Of a stretch of 35,549 nucleotides of DNA, positions 25,380 to 35,547 are shown piece by piece (position 1 is the first letter of the stretch; each line of letters begins with the position of its first letter). Under the pieces are notes generated by a model that saw only the letters and a program-made list of their open reading frames with translations, was not told the origin of the DNA and did not search any database. A program made the position numbers and the translations under genes. This DNA is from an uncultured Clostridiaceae bacterium. Its GTDB lineage: Bacteria; Bacillota; Clostridia; TANB77; CAG-508. The stretch is from positions 1 through 35,549 of the forward strand of contig CAOKMR010000016.1 of the NCBI GenBank assembly GCA_948469815.1, given 5' to 3'.

Positions 25380-27230
25380 TTATGTTGTAATAAATTCACT
25401 TTCAAATTTTGTCATGTCAATTTTTATTGCTCTAATATCTCCTCCTCTGATTAAAATACATTCTCCTGGTCGTGCTTTTGTTAATATTTCTTTTACTCCA
25501 CTTGGTAATTTAAAGAACTTCATTATTTCATCAATACTTCCTATTGATTGTTTTAATAAAATTATTGTATCACAGCAATTTATTATTGCTTCCGCTTGTC
25601 TATTTTGCCTTAATTCAGCTAGATTTTGAGTAGCCAATATCATTGCTACTTTTTTCTTTCTTGCTCTTCTTGCTAAGTTTTCTAAAAAGTCTGATGTTTC
25701 CTTATTCTTAAACAAATTCCATGCTTCATCTACTACAACATATCTCTTTATTCTTTCCTTTGTAGCCATATATTTATTGGTTATCCAAGTTGTTAATACT
25801 AGACACACATAATACCTCATTATCTCATCTTTTATTTCAGAAATATCAAAGCATATTATCTGGTCGTTTATCTTTAATGTACTTTGGCAATCAAATATTC
25901 CAAGTGTATTTCCTCTTAAAAAATTACTCAATGTACTTGATAATTCTTTGTTTTTTATTTTATCTCTCATTACTCTATGAAAGTCTGTCAGTGTTGGCAT
26001 TTTCTTTTTTATATTTCCAAATGTAATTATCCCTTCATGCTTTCCACCTTGTTTTTCATAAATTGAGTTTCTATCTTTTGTTATCTCTTTTTCTCTATAA
26101 AGTTCTCTTACTGCTTGCTCAATGTCTGCTATCTCATTAGGTTTTAGCATTCTGTTTTCATATTTATTTATTATTCCATTCATTATACTTCTAATTTCAG
26201 TTATCTTACTGTCTATATCTATAAATCCTTCATCTTCGTCTATATCAATATCAAATAAGTTTATTCCTACTGGTATGCCCTGTCTAATCTTTATAATTCT
26301 TCCACCTAACTTTTCAGTTTGTGCTACATACTCTCCTTCTATATCTAATATTGATGACCTTCTATTGATTAATGCTGTTCTTCCTATTATAGTTTTTACT
26401 GTTACTGATTTTCCAGCTCCTGGCACTCCAAATATAGCAAGGTTTGCATTTGCAAGCCCTCCTGTGAATGTTTCTAAATTTATTGGAAGTCCTGTAAATA
26501 AGTCTCTTCCTAAATAAATTCCTTCTTTTACACTAGATTTTGTCCTTGCTATTGGAAACATCGCTGCAAGTCCTGCTGTAGTCATGTTTCTATTGTTTTC
26601 ATTTATGATGTTATTATTTAATGGTAAGGTTTCTTTTAGTGCATCTAATTGTTTAAAGTATAATGGTCTTATTTCACATGACCTGTTTGCAAACTCATCT
26701 CTTAGGAGCTTACTATTTTCATTTAGTTCTTCTAAACTTCTAGCATTTACTCTTAATGTTATCTTAATAAAAAATAACTTATCATTGTTTATCTGTATAT
26801 CTCTTCTCATTTCCTCAAATGCCTGTATGTTTTCTTCAAGTCTGTGTAGTTCTTCAATATTACCTTGTTTTTCAAACAGAAGGTAATCTGATTGTAATTT
26901 TGTTACTTTATGAGTTAAGTATCTTATTACATTTCTTTCGTCTGCAACTTGTACTTGTGTAGAAATATCAACATTTCCTATTGTATTTAAGATATCATCT
27001 AGCCAACCAATTTCAATATAATTAGGATAAAACATTAATGTAAAAATCCTAGAATACTTGTCATTTCCCATATAAATATAATCTTTATTTTCCTGTATTA
27101 CTTCAGGTGCAAGTAATGATATTAGTTCATGTTGGTTATCAAAGAAATTTTCTTCTTTTACTTTTTTTAGTTTTTTATATAATTTTATTTTCTTCTCTTT
27201 AGGTATTTTCTTGTTATTGCGTTGTTCCAT
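25380..27230 (-). CDS. virB4: VirB4-type conjugation ATPase
   Basis: The product is about 616 residues. Walker A FGVPGAGKSVTVKTI lies near 268, Walker B YVVVDEAWNLF near 490, and LARRARKKKVAMILATQNLA directly after. The tail has MKFFKLPSGVKEILTKARPG and CILIRGGDIRAI, typical of VirB4/TraE proteins of Firmicute elements. I chose the ATG at 27230 (MEQRNNKK...), which follows a purine-rich AGAAGAAAAG and overlaps the upstream gene by 17 bases. The longer frame from 27326 would run far into that gene. It powers channel assembly and transfer at the membrane. Confidence 0.92.
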   Translation of the reverse strand: MEQRNNKKIPKEKKIKLYKKLKKVKEENFFDNQHELISLLAPEVIQENKDYIYMGNDKYSRIFTLMFYPNYIEIGWLDDILNTIGNVDISTQVQVADERNVIRYLTHKVTKLQSDYLLFEKQGNIEELHRLEENIQAFEEMRRDIQINNDKLFFIKITLRVNARSLEELNENSKLLRDEFANRSCEIRPLYFKQLDALKETLPLNNNIINENNRNMTTAGLAAMFPIARTKSSVKEGIYLGRDLFTGLPINLETFTGGLANANLAIFGVPGAGKSVTVKTIIGRTALINRRSSILDIEGEYVAQTEKLGGRIIKIRQGIPVGINLFDIDIDEDEGFIDIDSKITEIRSIMNGIINKYENRMLKPNEIADIEQAVRELYREKEITKDRNSIYEKQGGKHEGIITFGNIKKKMPTLTDFHRVMRDKIKNKELSSTLSNFLRGNTLGIFDCQSTLKINDQIICFDISEIKDEIMRYYVCLVLTTWITNKYMATKERIKRYVVVDEAWNLFKNKETSDFLENLARRARKKKVAMILATQNLAELRQNRQAEAIINCCDTIILLKQSIGSIDEIMKFFKLPSGVKEILTKARPGECILIRGGDIRAIKIDMTKFESEFITT

Positions 27231-27942
27231 CTTTTCTTCTATCAATGCCTGTAACATATAATTCGAGTCCCCCCTTCTGTTCAATATCAGACACTTTATT
27301 TTTGTTTTCTTTATGTAGTTGCTCATATATTAGTTCTACTATTTCTTTATCACTTAATAATCTTGTACTGACTTTTATGTTTAACAAATGATATCTTAAT
27401 AATTGATAAAATTCTTTTAGCTCTATTTCAGCTACTTTTCTATTGTTAAAAGACGATATTACCATATAATTTTTTCTCTCAAATAAATTTTCATCTTTTT
27501 GTAATTCCTCTAAATGAGATATTATTTGATTAGCATATTCTTTTACATTGCTATTTGCGTTTATTGTATTAATTTTTATTTCTTCTAACATATCTCCAAG
27601 TTCAATTTGTTTCTTTATTTCTAAAAATTGAATTGGAAATTTAAGCATTTGCGCTATACTTATTAATTCTCTATCAACATTCGCTCTTTCTCCATCATGT
27701 AATAGACTATATTCTATACTCTCTAATTCTACTATTATAGAATGTTGATTTCTATTTATTGTAATTACTTGATTATTAAATACATCTATTCCCCATAAAT
27801 TACTAAGTGTTTTTTTTCCTTTTTTTATATTTGAATTATCTATAGGTTTAAAGTCTTGTAACTTATTTTTCTTTCTTGTATATATTAAAGCTCCTAGCAT
27901 AAAGATAATTCCTATTAATATAAAAACAAATGAAATTATCAT
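27214..27942 (-). CDS. Membrane-anchored conjugation protein next to VirB4
   Basis: The product is about 242 residues: an N-terminal membrane helix (MIISFVFILIGIIFMLGALI), then a cytoplasmic alpha/beta domain with WGIDVFNNQVITINRNQHSI, SLLHDGERANVDRELISIAQ and YMVISSFNNRKVAEIELKEF. The layout recalls the N-terminal domain of VirB4/TraC-type proteins and is regularly found between prgI and virB4 in these elements. The start at 27942 follows AAAGGTAGGAAAG. The exact family is uncertain. Confidence 0.6.
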   Translation of the reverse strand: MIISFVFILIGIIFMLGALIYTRKKNKLQDFKPIDNSNIKKGKKTLSNLWGIDVFNNQVITINRNQHSIIVELESIEYSLLHDGERANVDRELISIAQMLKFPIQFLEIKKQIELGDMLEEIKINTINANSNVKEYANQIISHLEELQKDENLFERKNYMVISSFNNRKVAEIELKEFYQLLRYHLLNIKVSTRLLSDKEIVELIYEQLHKENKNKVSDIEQKGGLELYVTGIDRRKDGTTQ

Positions 27943-27949
27943 CTCTTTC

Positions 27950-28231
27950 CTACCTTTCAAATATAAATTTTTTCTTTCTAAATATGTATTTTAGAATATT
28001 TATAAAGTATTTATCTGTATATGTATTTCCTATTTTTACAAAGGCAAATGTCATAAATATAGATACAAAACTTAAAAATATTATTACTTTAAATATCATT
28101 GATATATGAAAGAATAATACTCCTACTGATATAACACTTGTAATTACATATAACATCTGTCTTAACGATAAATAACCTCCAAATACTTTTTCTTCATGTG
28201 TAAAGTCAAATGGTACTTTGTATAAACTCAC
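27950..28231 (-). CDS. prgI: PrgI family (VirB3-like) membrane protein
   Basis: The 93-residue protein begins MSLYKVPFDFTHEEKVFGGY LSLRQ, the PrgI hallmark (x-V-P-x-D-F/I...E...G...LRQ), followed by two membrane helices and a basic tail FRKKKFIFER. PrgI proteins are small channel parts in Gram-positive conjugation systems, placed before virB4 as here. The start is GTG after AGGGGG, 13 bases beyond the end of the pilin-like gene. Confidence 0.85.
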   Translation of the reverse strand: MSLYKVPFDFTHEEKVFGGYLSLRQMLYVITSVISVGVLFFHISMIFKVIIFLSFVSIFMTFAFVKIGNTYTDKYFINILKYIFRKKKFIFER

Positions 28232-28243
28232 TGTATATTCCCC

Positions 28244-28646
28244 CTAAACATTACTTCCACCAATTAATGCTCCTCCACCATTAGTTGCTATACTTAATAT
28301 AATTCCAGAAACAATTAATGATAATCCGAAGTAACATTGTTCCAGCACATACCCAAGCTAATGCTCCTATGCTTTCACTTCTTTTGTTAGCATTATTTGA
28401 ATTTACTATCATCTTTAATGCAATAATAACAATACTTACAAATACTAAAATTCCACCTATTGGCATTGCTAACTTTATTACTGCATTTTTTATATTTTCT
28501 GTGGCTTGGTCTACTTCTGCTGTGCTAATGCTACCATTTGCGAATACCTTTTCTTGCAATAACATTAGTGTTGTAGGTAACATCCATATTCTATTTTTCG
28601 TTTTATAATATAATCTTTTTAAATTTTCTTTTTTGTTTTTTTTCAT
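28244..28646 (-). CDS. VirB2/TrbC-like pilin subunit, read across a +1 shift at CGG
   Basis: The zero frame reads a basic N-terminus, signal segment (IWMLPTTLMLLQEKVFANGS), a helix (LAMPIGGILVFVSIVIIALK), a basic loop NSNNANKRSE and GALAWVCAGTMLL. It then meets CGG at 28328-28326 and drifts into a polar tail with stop. Skipping the C gives GLSLIVSGIILSIATNGGGA LIGGSNV-stop: a proper second membrane helix and a Gly-rich end, stopping 13 bases before prgI. The joined 133-residue protein has the two-helix plan of VirB2/TrbC pilins. Only the shifted reading gives both helices. Confidence 0.8.
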
Positions 28647-28713
28647 CTCTCATAACCTCCTCGATTTATGCAAATATTTGGGGTATGGTATGTTTCGCTT
28701 TCTTAAGTCAAAC

Positions 28714-28965
28714 TTAAAATATATTAAACAATATTGGTATTGTTAATATAATAATGATTAAGACTAAAGATATTATAAAATTCTTTATTCCAAACTTTAT
28801 TGCTTTTTCAGATTTCTTTTTGGCTCCGAATAACCATATTAATAGACTTGATATTATCCATATTGTTAAAAGTATTATTGAGGTTTTAAAACACATCCTC
28901 ATAATATTTTGAAACATTATATCCAAGCCTCCTGTTATATTTTCCATATCATATGTAGGTATCAT
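28714..28965 (-). CDS. Small two-helix membrane protein of the conjugation operon
   Basis: The product is about 83 residues starting MIPTYDMENITGGLDIMFQN, with helices at about 25-46 and 60-82. I chose the ATG at 28965 because ACAGGAGGTAAAA lies just before it; the longer frame from 28989 would include that site. It lies upstream of the pilin-like gene in the same direction. It may be another pilin-like or accessory channel subunit. No family name is certain. A CGG here lies in TTC GGA, across codons. Confidence 0.6.
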   Translation of the reverse strand: MIPTYDMENITGGLDIMFQNIMRMCFKTSIILLTIWIISSLLIWLFGAKKKSEKAIKFGIKNFIISLVLIIIILTIPILFNIF

Positions 28966-29004
28966 TTTTACCTCCTGTTTTAAGTGCAAAAAAAATAAAA
29001 GCTC

Positions 29005-29769
29005 TTAGCTTTTTTCTAAATCTCTAATTAAACTTATATAATAATACTCAAAAAAATTATTGATTTCTTTTATTGTTCCTTGATATTCTTTCTGTCTGTT
29101 TTTACAATTATCATATAGAAATAATAAATCTGCTCTTTTTACTTTAGTAATTAATTGCTTTTTACTACTTACAAATAATTCTTTTAAAGCATATATAATT
29201 ATCTTTAATTTCTCTATATTTTCCTCTGTGAATATTTTTATTAGTTCTTCAGTATAATTAAACTCTATTTTTTCTAAAACTCTTCTAAACTCAATTTCTT
29301 CATCTTTAGTAAAACTCTCTGGATTTTGCTTTGCCTTTTTTATAATATAATTAAAAAATCTATCTATCCTATTATTTATATTATTATATTGAGCAATTCT
29401 GCTTATAGGGTATTGTTTATTTTGCTTATAGGGGTATTGTTCATTCTGCTTATAGGTATTAGTTATAAAGTCCCTATGTATATCATTTATATAAATTCTT
29501 CTCTCTAATATTTGATTTCTATTATCTTTTATAATCTCTATGTTTACAAATCCGAGATTTTCTAAATGACTTATCCATCTTGATATTGTTCCTGGTATAA
29601 CATTATATAACTCAGCAAAATACTTATTCGTTGCAAAGCAATAGCCTTCTCTCCCTGCTAGTGCTGTTATCTCTCCATAAAGTAATCTCTCTGCATATTT
29701 TAGTTCTTCACAATATCTTACTTCACTTGGAATTATTGCATAATAAGATGGTGTGTTTTGTTCATTCAC
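29005..29769 (-). CDS. Winged-helix, replication-initiator-like protein
   Basis: The 254-residue protein has an N-terminal winged helix (YYAIIPSEVRYCEELKYAER, then AGREGYCFATNKYFAELYNV, IPGTISRWISHLENLGFVNI), as in many plasmid or phage replication and helix-turn-helix proteins. A low-complexity linker with repeated YKQN(E/K)QYP units comes next, then a helical C-terminal part. It is first in the conjugation operon after a small coiled-coil protein and could control replication or expression of the element. The C-terminal half is not recognised. Confidence 0.65.
   Translation of the reverse strand: MNEQNTPSYYAIIPSEVRYCEELKYAERLLYGEITALAGREGYCFATNKYFAELYNVIPGTISRWISHLENLGFVNIEIIKDNRNQILERRIYINDIHRDFITNTYKQNEQYPYKQNKQYPISRIAQYNNINNRIDRFFNYIIKKAKQNPESFTKDEEIEFRRVLEKIEFNYTEELIKIFTEENIEKLKIIIYALKELFVSSKKQLITKVKRADLLFLYDNCKNRQKEYQGTIKEINNFFEYYYISLIRDLEKS
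29397..29460. repeat. Tandem 24-25 base repeats inside the winged-helix gene
   Basis: CTGCTTATAG-type units recur three times (about 29398, 29423 and 29447). They encode YKQNEQYP, YKQNKQYP and a diverged SRIAQY unit in the linker. They can change length by slippage. Confidence 0.6.
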
Positions 29770-29978
29770 ATATTAATAATCCCTCCTTCAAAAATTTCCT
29801 CGTTCTCAACATCTTCTAGTTCTTTATCTAAGAAATCTAATTGTATCTTTTGTGCTTTAATTATTTTTTTATACTTATTTCTACTTTTTTCTGCGTTTTT
29901 TATTTGTATGAAATTATAATTTATTATTAAAATATTTACTATAAAAATAAATACATTTATAATTATTAAATTTTTCAT
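29766..29978 (-). CDS. Small membrane-anchored coiled-coil protein
   Basis: The 70-residue protein has an N-terminal membrane helix (about 3-22) followed by a charged coiled coil (KNAEKSRNKYKKIIKAQKIQ, LDFLDKELEDVENEE). Its stop overlaps the start of the winged-helix gene by four bases, so the two are coupled. It follows a GAAGGGAAAAAAT ribosome binding site. The function is unknown. Confidence 0.5.
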   Translation of the reverse strand: MKNLIIINVFIFIVNILIINYNFIQIKNAEKSRNKYKKIIKAQKIQLDFLDKELEDVENEEIFEGGIINM

Positions 29979-30000
29979 ATTTTTTCCCTTCTTTCAAAAA

Positions 30001-30024
30001 AATAAACACTCGAAAGTGCTTATT
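30001..30024 (-). terminator. Terminator between the tRNA genes and the element operon
   Basis: AATAAACACT and AGTGCTTATT form a ten-base stem (one wobble or mismatch) around CGAA, with T-runs on both sides. It ends the tRNA transcript or attenuates the downstream operon. Confidence 0.7.
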
Positions 30025-30060
30025 TTTCAATAATTATTCAAACTCTACTTTTTAAAATTT

Positions 30061-30082
30061 CTTCCCTTTATCTTCCCTTTAT
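30061..30082. repeat. Direct repeat in the element/tRNA junction region
   Basis: On the plus strand CTTCCCTTTAT occurs twice in a row. The rest of 29979-30216 holds no gene, only AT-rich sequence and two hairpins. This is where the right end of the element should lie. Confidence 0.4.
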
Positions 30083-30179
30083 GAAAGATGTTTTATTACT
30101 TTTTAATGCGTTTTAATACATCTTATTGCATTTTTCTTTTTTTGACTTTTCTTAAGTTATAATTCCTTATAATGTAGAA

Positions 30180-30217
30180 ACACCAGTGAATATAGGAGCT
30201 TCACCAGTGTTTTTTTT
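30180..30217 (+). terminator. Hairpin with T-run next to the tRNA 3' end, possible short RNA
   Basis: ACACCAGTGAA and TTCACCAGTGT pair with a two-base mismatch around a loop containing AGGAG, followed by eight T. The plus-strand region before it has TTGACT (30142) and TATAAT (30168) with a long 20-base spacer. It may therefore end a very short RNA or be an element end structure. Confidence 0.45.
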
Positions 30218-30293
30218 GGTGCTCCTTCAAGGGCTCGAACCTTGGACCTACCGGTTATGAGCCGGTTGCTCTAACCAACTGAGCTAAAGGAGC
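30217..30293 (-). tRNA. tRNA with anticodon CAU (Met or lysidine-type Ile2)
   Basis: The cloverleaf is complete with encoded CCA. Acceptor GCTCCTT pairs with AAGGAGC. The anticodon arm is ACCGG-CTCATAA-CCGGT and the T arm CAAGG-TTCGAGC-CCTTG. The CU-CAU-AA loop occurs in elongator Met and in the Ile2 tRNA whose C34 becomes lysidine. From the sequence alone I cannot separate these. Confidence 0.9.
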
Positions 30294-30324
30294 ATTTTTT
30301 ACAAAATTATGTCAGAAGAATAAT

Positions 30325-30398
<74 letters not shown>

Positions 30399-30586
30399 AT
30401 GTATTTCCTTCTGACAGTTATTAATTATAATGGTTAATTTTTATTTTGTCAATACTTTTTTCTAATTTTTTTTATTTTTATAAAAGTGTGACACCAAATT
30501 GTATTTTATTTCATAGTATATCATATATTAATTTAGGAATAGAAGTTTTTAATTTCTATATTTTACTAGAAAGGAAGATGCTTATT

Positions 30587-30715
30587 ATGAATAATAATAT
30601 TGATATGTCTAAGCTTATGCAAATGCTTTCTAAAATGGATAAAAACCAATTGGAAAAAGGACTTCAACAGGTTCAACAAATGTTAGATTCTAAGGATAAA
30701 AATAAAAATCAATAA
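30587..30715 (+). CDS. Small conserved-looking protein, unknown function
   Basis: The 42-residue protein MNNNIDMSKLMQMLSKMDKN continues QLEKGLQQVQQMLDSKDKNK and is fully helical. I chose the ATG at 30587, nine bases after AAAGGAAG. It leads a short plus-strand cluster with the next two genes, divergent from the tRNAs. It is soluble and charged and resembles the first part of the next product in composition. Confidence 0.55.
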   Translation: MNNNIDMSKLMQMLSKMDKNQLEKGLQQVQQMLDSKDKNKNQ

Positions 30716-30791
30716 TACATATGATTTGGGCAGACATTTAAATTTCTAATTATGCCTGCCTTTACACTCATAATTAACAAGGAGGATAATA

Positions 30792-31154
30792 ATGGATGAA
30801 TCTGAAATGTCTGATATGATAAATAATATTAGTAAAATGATAAATGATGGTAATATTCCTGATGATATAAAAAATATTGTTAATAATTTAAAGTCCGATT
30901 CTTCTACAAATAATACTAATTCTACTTCTTCTAACTCTTCTGCTCCTAATATAGATTTTGATACTATTTTAAAGATGAAATCTATTTTTGAGAAGATGAA
31001 CTCTTCTGAAGATCCTAGAGCAAACCTTCTTCGCTCATTAAAACCTTATTTAAAAGAGAGTAGAAAGTCTAAAGTAGACCAATATATTCAATTATTTAAT
31101 ATGACTAAAGTAATGGATATCTTTAAACCAAATGGTGGTGAAAATATAAAATGA
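30792..31154 (+). CDS. Helical protein with Ser/Asn-rich linker, unknown function
   Basis: The 120-residue protein follows AAGGAGG. An N-terminal helix (MSDMINNISKMINDGNIPDD), a Thr/Asn/Ser linker (about 40-55) and a C-terminal helical unit (LRSLKPYLKESRKSKVDQYI) can be seen. The C-terminal pattern is one I associate with small Clostridia proteins encoded in pairs with the next gene. It overlaps that gene by four bases (ATGA), so they are co-translated. No function is claimed. Confidence 0.6.
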   Translation: MDESEMSDMINNISKMINDGNIPDDIKNIVNNLKSDSSTNNTNSTSSNSSAPNIDFDTILKMKSIFEKMNSSEDPRANLLRSLKPYLKESRKSKVDQYIQLFNMTKVMDIFKPNGGENIK

Positions 31155-31552
31155 TACCTGCTTTTCCTTTTTTTGGATTCCCTATGCATTATAACTCATA
31201 TAGGAATTCATATTATAACAATCTGAAAAATACTTCTGTTAATAATTCTAGATATTCAATTTCTAATAATAATTGGAATGATAAGACTTTACATGAAAAA
31301 CAGATGTCTTTATCACATCATTATAATAAATCTTCAAATAGTTCTACTACAGATAATTATTCTAATTATTCAAATAAAGATACTTTTGTATCTAATTCTG
31401 CAAGCTCTTCCTCTGAGCAGTTTTTTGATATCTTTGGAATACATTTATATTTTGATGATATTCTAATTTTGTGTTTATTGTTCTTCTTGTATCAAGAAGA
31501 AGTTAATGATCAATTATTATTTATTGCTTTATTGCTATTATTGTTATCTTAG
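31151..31552 (+). CDS. Ser/Asn-rich protein with C-terminal hydrophobic segment
   Basis: The 133-residue protein starts MIPAFPFFGFPMHYNSY, then has a long Asn/Ser/Tyr low-complexity region, and ends FFDIFGIHLYFDDILILCLL followed by FFLYQEEVNDQLLFIALLLL. These are one or two membrane segments separated by an acidic turn. It is coupled to the preceding gene. The C-terminal module is the conserved-looking part. It could be a membrane or spore-surface protein. Confidence 0.55.
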   Translation: MIPAFPFFGFPMHYNSYRNSYYNNLKNTSVNNSRYSISNNNWNDKTLHEKQMSLSHHYNKSSNSSTTDNYSNYSNKDTFVSNSASSSSEQFFDIFGIHLYFDDILILCLLFFLYQEEVNDQLLFIALLLLLLS

Positions 31553-31620
31553 AATTAGAAAAAACAGTTTATAGTCATCGCCCAAATACTAAAACATATT
31601 AAAGATATTAAATAAATTAA

Positions 31621-31646
31621 GATATTGTATGATAATATACAATATC
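31621..31646. terminator. Perfect ten-base-pair hairpin after the plus-strand cluster
   Basis: GATATTGTAT-GATAAT-ATACAATATC is a perfect inverted repeat without a T-run, 69 bases after the last plus-strand gene. A second hairpin with a short T-run (GATTGAT-ATCAATC, 31712-31730) follows just after the end of the minus-strand gene at 31739. Between them they separate the convergent units. Confidence 0.45.
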
Positions 31647-31738
31647 CCAAAGAAATTATGAAATTTAGTGCCAATGAAGTAGTTATTAACAACCTTTTGG
31701 CCTCTTTTGACGATTGATATAAAATCAATCTTTATAAC

Positions 31739-32194
31739 TTATCTTTTAAATATACTTAAAATCTTATTCCAAATTTTTTTGAATAAAGATTCTTTATATT
31801 CTGCTAAAGCAATTTCTTCTGTTATTGTCTCTTCAACTTTATGTTGATTATCTTTTTTATTTTTAAATAAATTATCTGGATTGTATTTTATATATTGTTC
31901 TAACTCCTCTTGTTTTTTTCTCGCCTTATCCTTATTATTTAATTCTTCTTTTTGAAGCTGACCAATAATAAATAATCTAAATATCATTCCTAAGATATTT
32001 TTAGCTGTATCAGAAATATTTTGTTTATCAAATGGTAAAGCAATATTATATACAAAAGTGCTATTTTCAGAACAATTTTCTTCCATAAATATAATATATC
32101 TTTTAGGTATCTTTTTATATTCACTCATTGGAATATATTTTAATACTTCAATAACTTCAACATATGCTTCTTCATAATTATCTACCTTTATCAT
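31739..32194 (-). CDS. Conserved-looking cytoplasmic protein, unknown function
   Basis: The 151-residue protein begins MIKVDNYEEAYVEVIEVLKY IPMSEYKKIP, then a helical middle (DTAKNILGMIFRLFIIGQLQ KEELNNKDKA) and a basic C-terminal helix (FKKIWNKILSIFKR) that could touch the membrane. I recall similar proteins in uncultured Clostridia without assigned role. Its start overlaps the end of the helicase gene by 17 bases, so it was probably co-transcribed with that gene. Confidence 0.55.
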   Translation of the reverse strand: MIKVDNYEEAYVEVIEVLKYIPMSEYKKIPKRYIIFMEENCSENSTFVYNIALPFDKQNISDTAKNILGMIFRLFIIGQLQKEELNNKDKARKKQEELEQYIKYNPDNLFKNKKDNQHKVEETITEEIALAEYKESLFKKIWNKILSIFKR

Positions 32195-33290
32195 TAGTAA
32201 ACCTCCAATCCATATTCTTCTGCATTTTCAAATCTTCCTCTATGATGTCTATTTGTTCACTCATTCCTCGCATATTTTCATGATCTTTTAGTACCTGCAT
32301 TACACTTCTACCATCTAATTTTCCTTCTTGTTCTAGTTCATCAATTATTTCCTCTACAGATACACTTCCTCTAAATCCATCGATTGCAGTTTCATCTACT
32401 TCACGTATTCTATCATCAATCTTTGTCAATCCTTTTCTATATTTTTTAGGTAAAGATTTCACATATTTTCTAAATTGTAATGCATCATTAAAATTTCCAG
32501 ACATTCCATATTTTTGCAAAATTTCCTCTGGATCAATGCCACAAAGAATTTCAGTAAAAATTTTGCAATTTCTTTCTGGAGAATATTCATCAAAATAGAC
32601 TCTTGCTATATTTTGTAAAAATTCTTCTTTCTTAGCTAATAATTCTTCTCTATAAATTTCTTTTTCCCCTGATTGTTCGTCTTCATTATAGTCATAATCA
32701 TCTTCATCATAATCATAATTGTCTTCATCATAATCATAATCGTCTTCATCGTAATCATCAAATCTTTCATAAACTATTCTATCTACTTCGTATTCAAATG
32801 CACTATTCCTTATATAATCAATCATATCTGATATATTACCAAATGTCTCTTCAACATCAACTTCTATTGTTGAAAATCTAGAAATGAATTCTGCCTCTTC
32901 TCCAATTGTTGTTCTGTCTAATAATATATTTTTTATATTGGGAGTTAATATTATTGACACATCTTCATTTGATTTTTCTAATATTTCTCCAAACAAATCT
33001 TGCGTATCATATCCCCCTGCTTCACAAAATCTAGCAAAGTCTGAACAATAGTATACATGACCTTCATCGAAAAATCCTTTTCTACCAGCTCTACCTGCTA
33101 ATTGGTCAAATAAATTTTTGCTAATAGGTCCATCATAGTATTTGGCTAACTGTGCAAAAATTACGTTTTTCACTGGGAAATTAACTCCTAAAGCTAATGC
33201 ATCTGTTCCAACTATTGTATCTATCATACCTTGTTCACTACACTTATAGACATTAAATATGGCAATACATTTGTCTGTTTGCTCCTACTA
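32178..33290 (-). pseudogene. C-terminal part of a Ski2-like DEAD-box helicase, 5' end missing
   Basis: The frame holds helicase motif V (DTIVGTDALALGVNFPV) and motif VI (FDQLAGRAGRKGFF), then a C-terminal region. Motifs I-III, which should lie upstream, are absent. The reading frame continues back from the ATG at 33227 to about 33290 (IAIFNVYKCSEQG) with no start, then meets a stop where tnpV-recombinase sequence begins. The gene therefore looks cut by insertion of the second mobile element. The middle has an acidic tandem repeat (about 160-185). A truncated start at 33227 would give 349 residues without ATPase motifs. Confidence 0.75.
32678..32761. repeat. Four 21-base tandem repeats encoding an acidic heptad
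   Basis: Units start at 32678, 32699, 32720 and 32741 and share CTTCATCATAATCATAAT-type sequence. On the coding strand they give repeated YDYDED(D/N) heptads. The number of units can vary by slippage. Confidence 0.8.
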
Positions 33291-33298
33291 GTAATTTC

Positions 33299-33688
33299 TT
33301 ATACATATATTAGTTCATTTAATATAATTTCTTCTGCCACATCTTTTAAATTATTCATCATACTAACCCAATAAAGTTGGTCTGTACTTTTCATTTCTTC
33401 TGTTAGATTATTTTGCTGTTTTAGTTGTTCGATTATAAGATTAATTCTATTGTCTGCTGTTTCTTGAATCTCTTTTAAATGTCTATTCAAAGTTCCATTC
33501 ACAAACATTATTGTATATTCTGCTTTTCTATTTTCTTTTAAGAAATTTAATCTCATTCTTCCATATTTATTTAGCACAATTTTTTCTTTTTCTAATACTA
33601 AATTTGGCATATAATAATCGCCTTGTTTTGTGTATTCAATTCCATATTTATTTTCAATATTATTTGTTTTTAATTCTTTATTTTCCAT
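33299..33688 (-). CDS. tnpV: TnpV family transposon protein
   Basis: The 129-residue protein shows YTKQGDYYMPNLVLEKEK, LNKYGRMRLNFLKENRKAEY, NRHLKEIQETADNRINLIIE, TDQLYWVSMMNNLKDVAEEI and ILNELIYV, the TnpV pattern. It is a small protein regularly encoded with large serine recombinases of the Tn4451/Tn5397 group; its role is unclear. I chose the ATG at 33688, because GGAGG lies in the preceding codons of the longer frame. It starts 29 bases after the recombinase stop. Confidence 0.85.
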   Translation of the reverse strand: MENKELKTNNIENKYGIEYTKQGDYYMPNLVLEKEKIVLNKYGRMRLNFLKENRKAEYTIMFVNGTLNRHLKEIQETADNRINLIIEQLKQQNNLTEEMKSTDQLYWVSMMNNLKDVAEEIILNELIYV

Positions 33689-33717
33689 TTTCAATTCCTC
33701 CATTTTTTAAAAATTTT

Positions 33718-35547
<1,830 letters not shown>

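Noticed and set aside
30217..30293. Calling the CAU tRNA definitely Met
   Set aside because: The CU-CAU-AA loop fits both elongator Met and lysidine Ile2, so I left it open.
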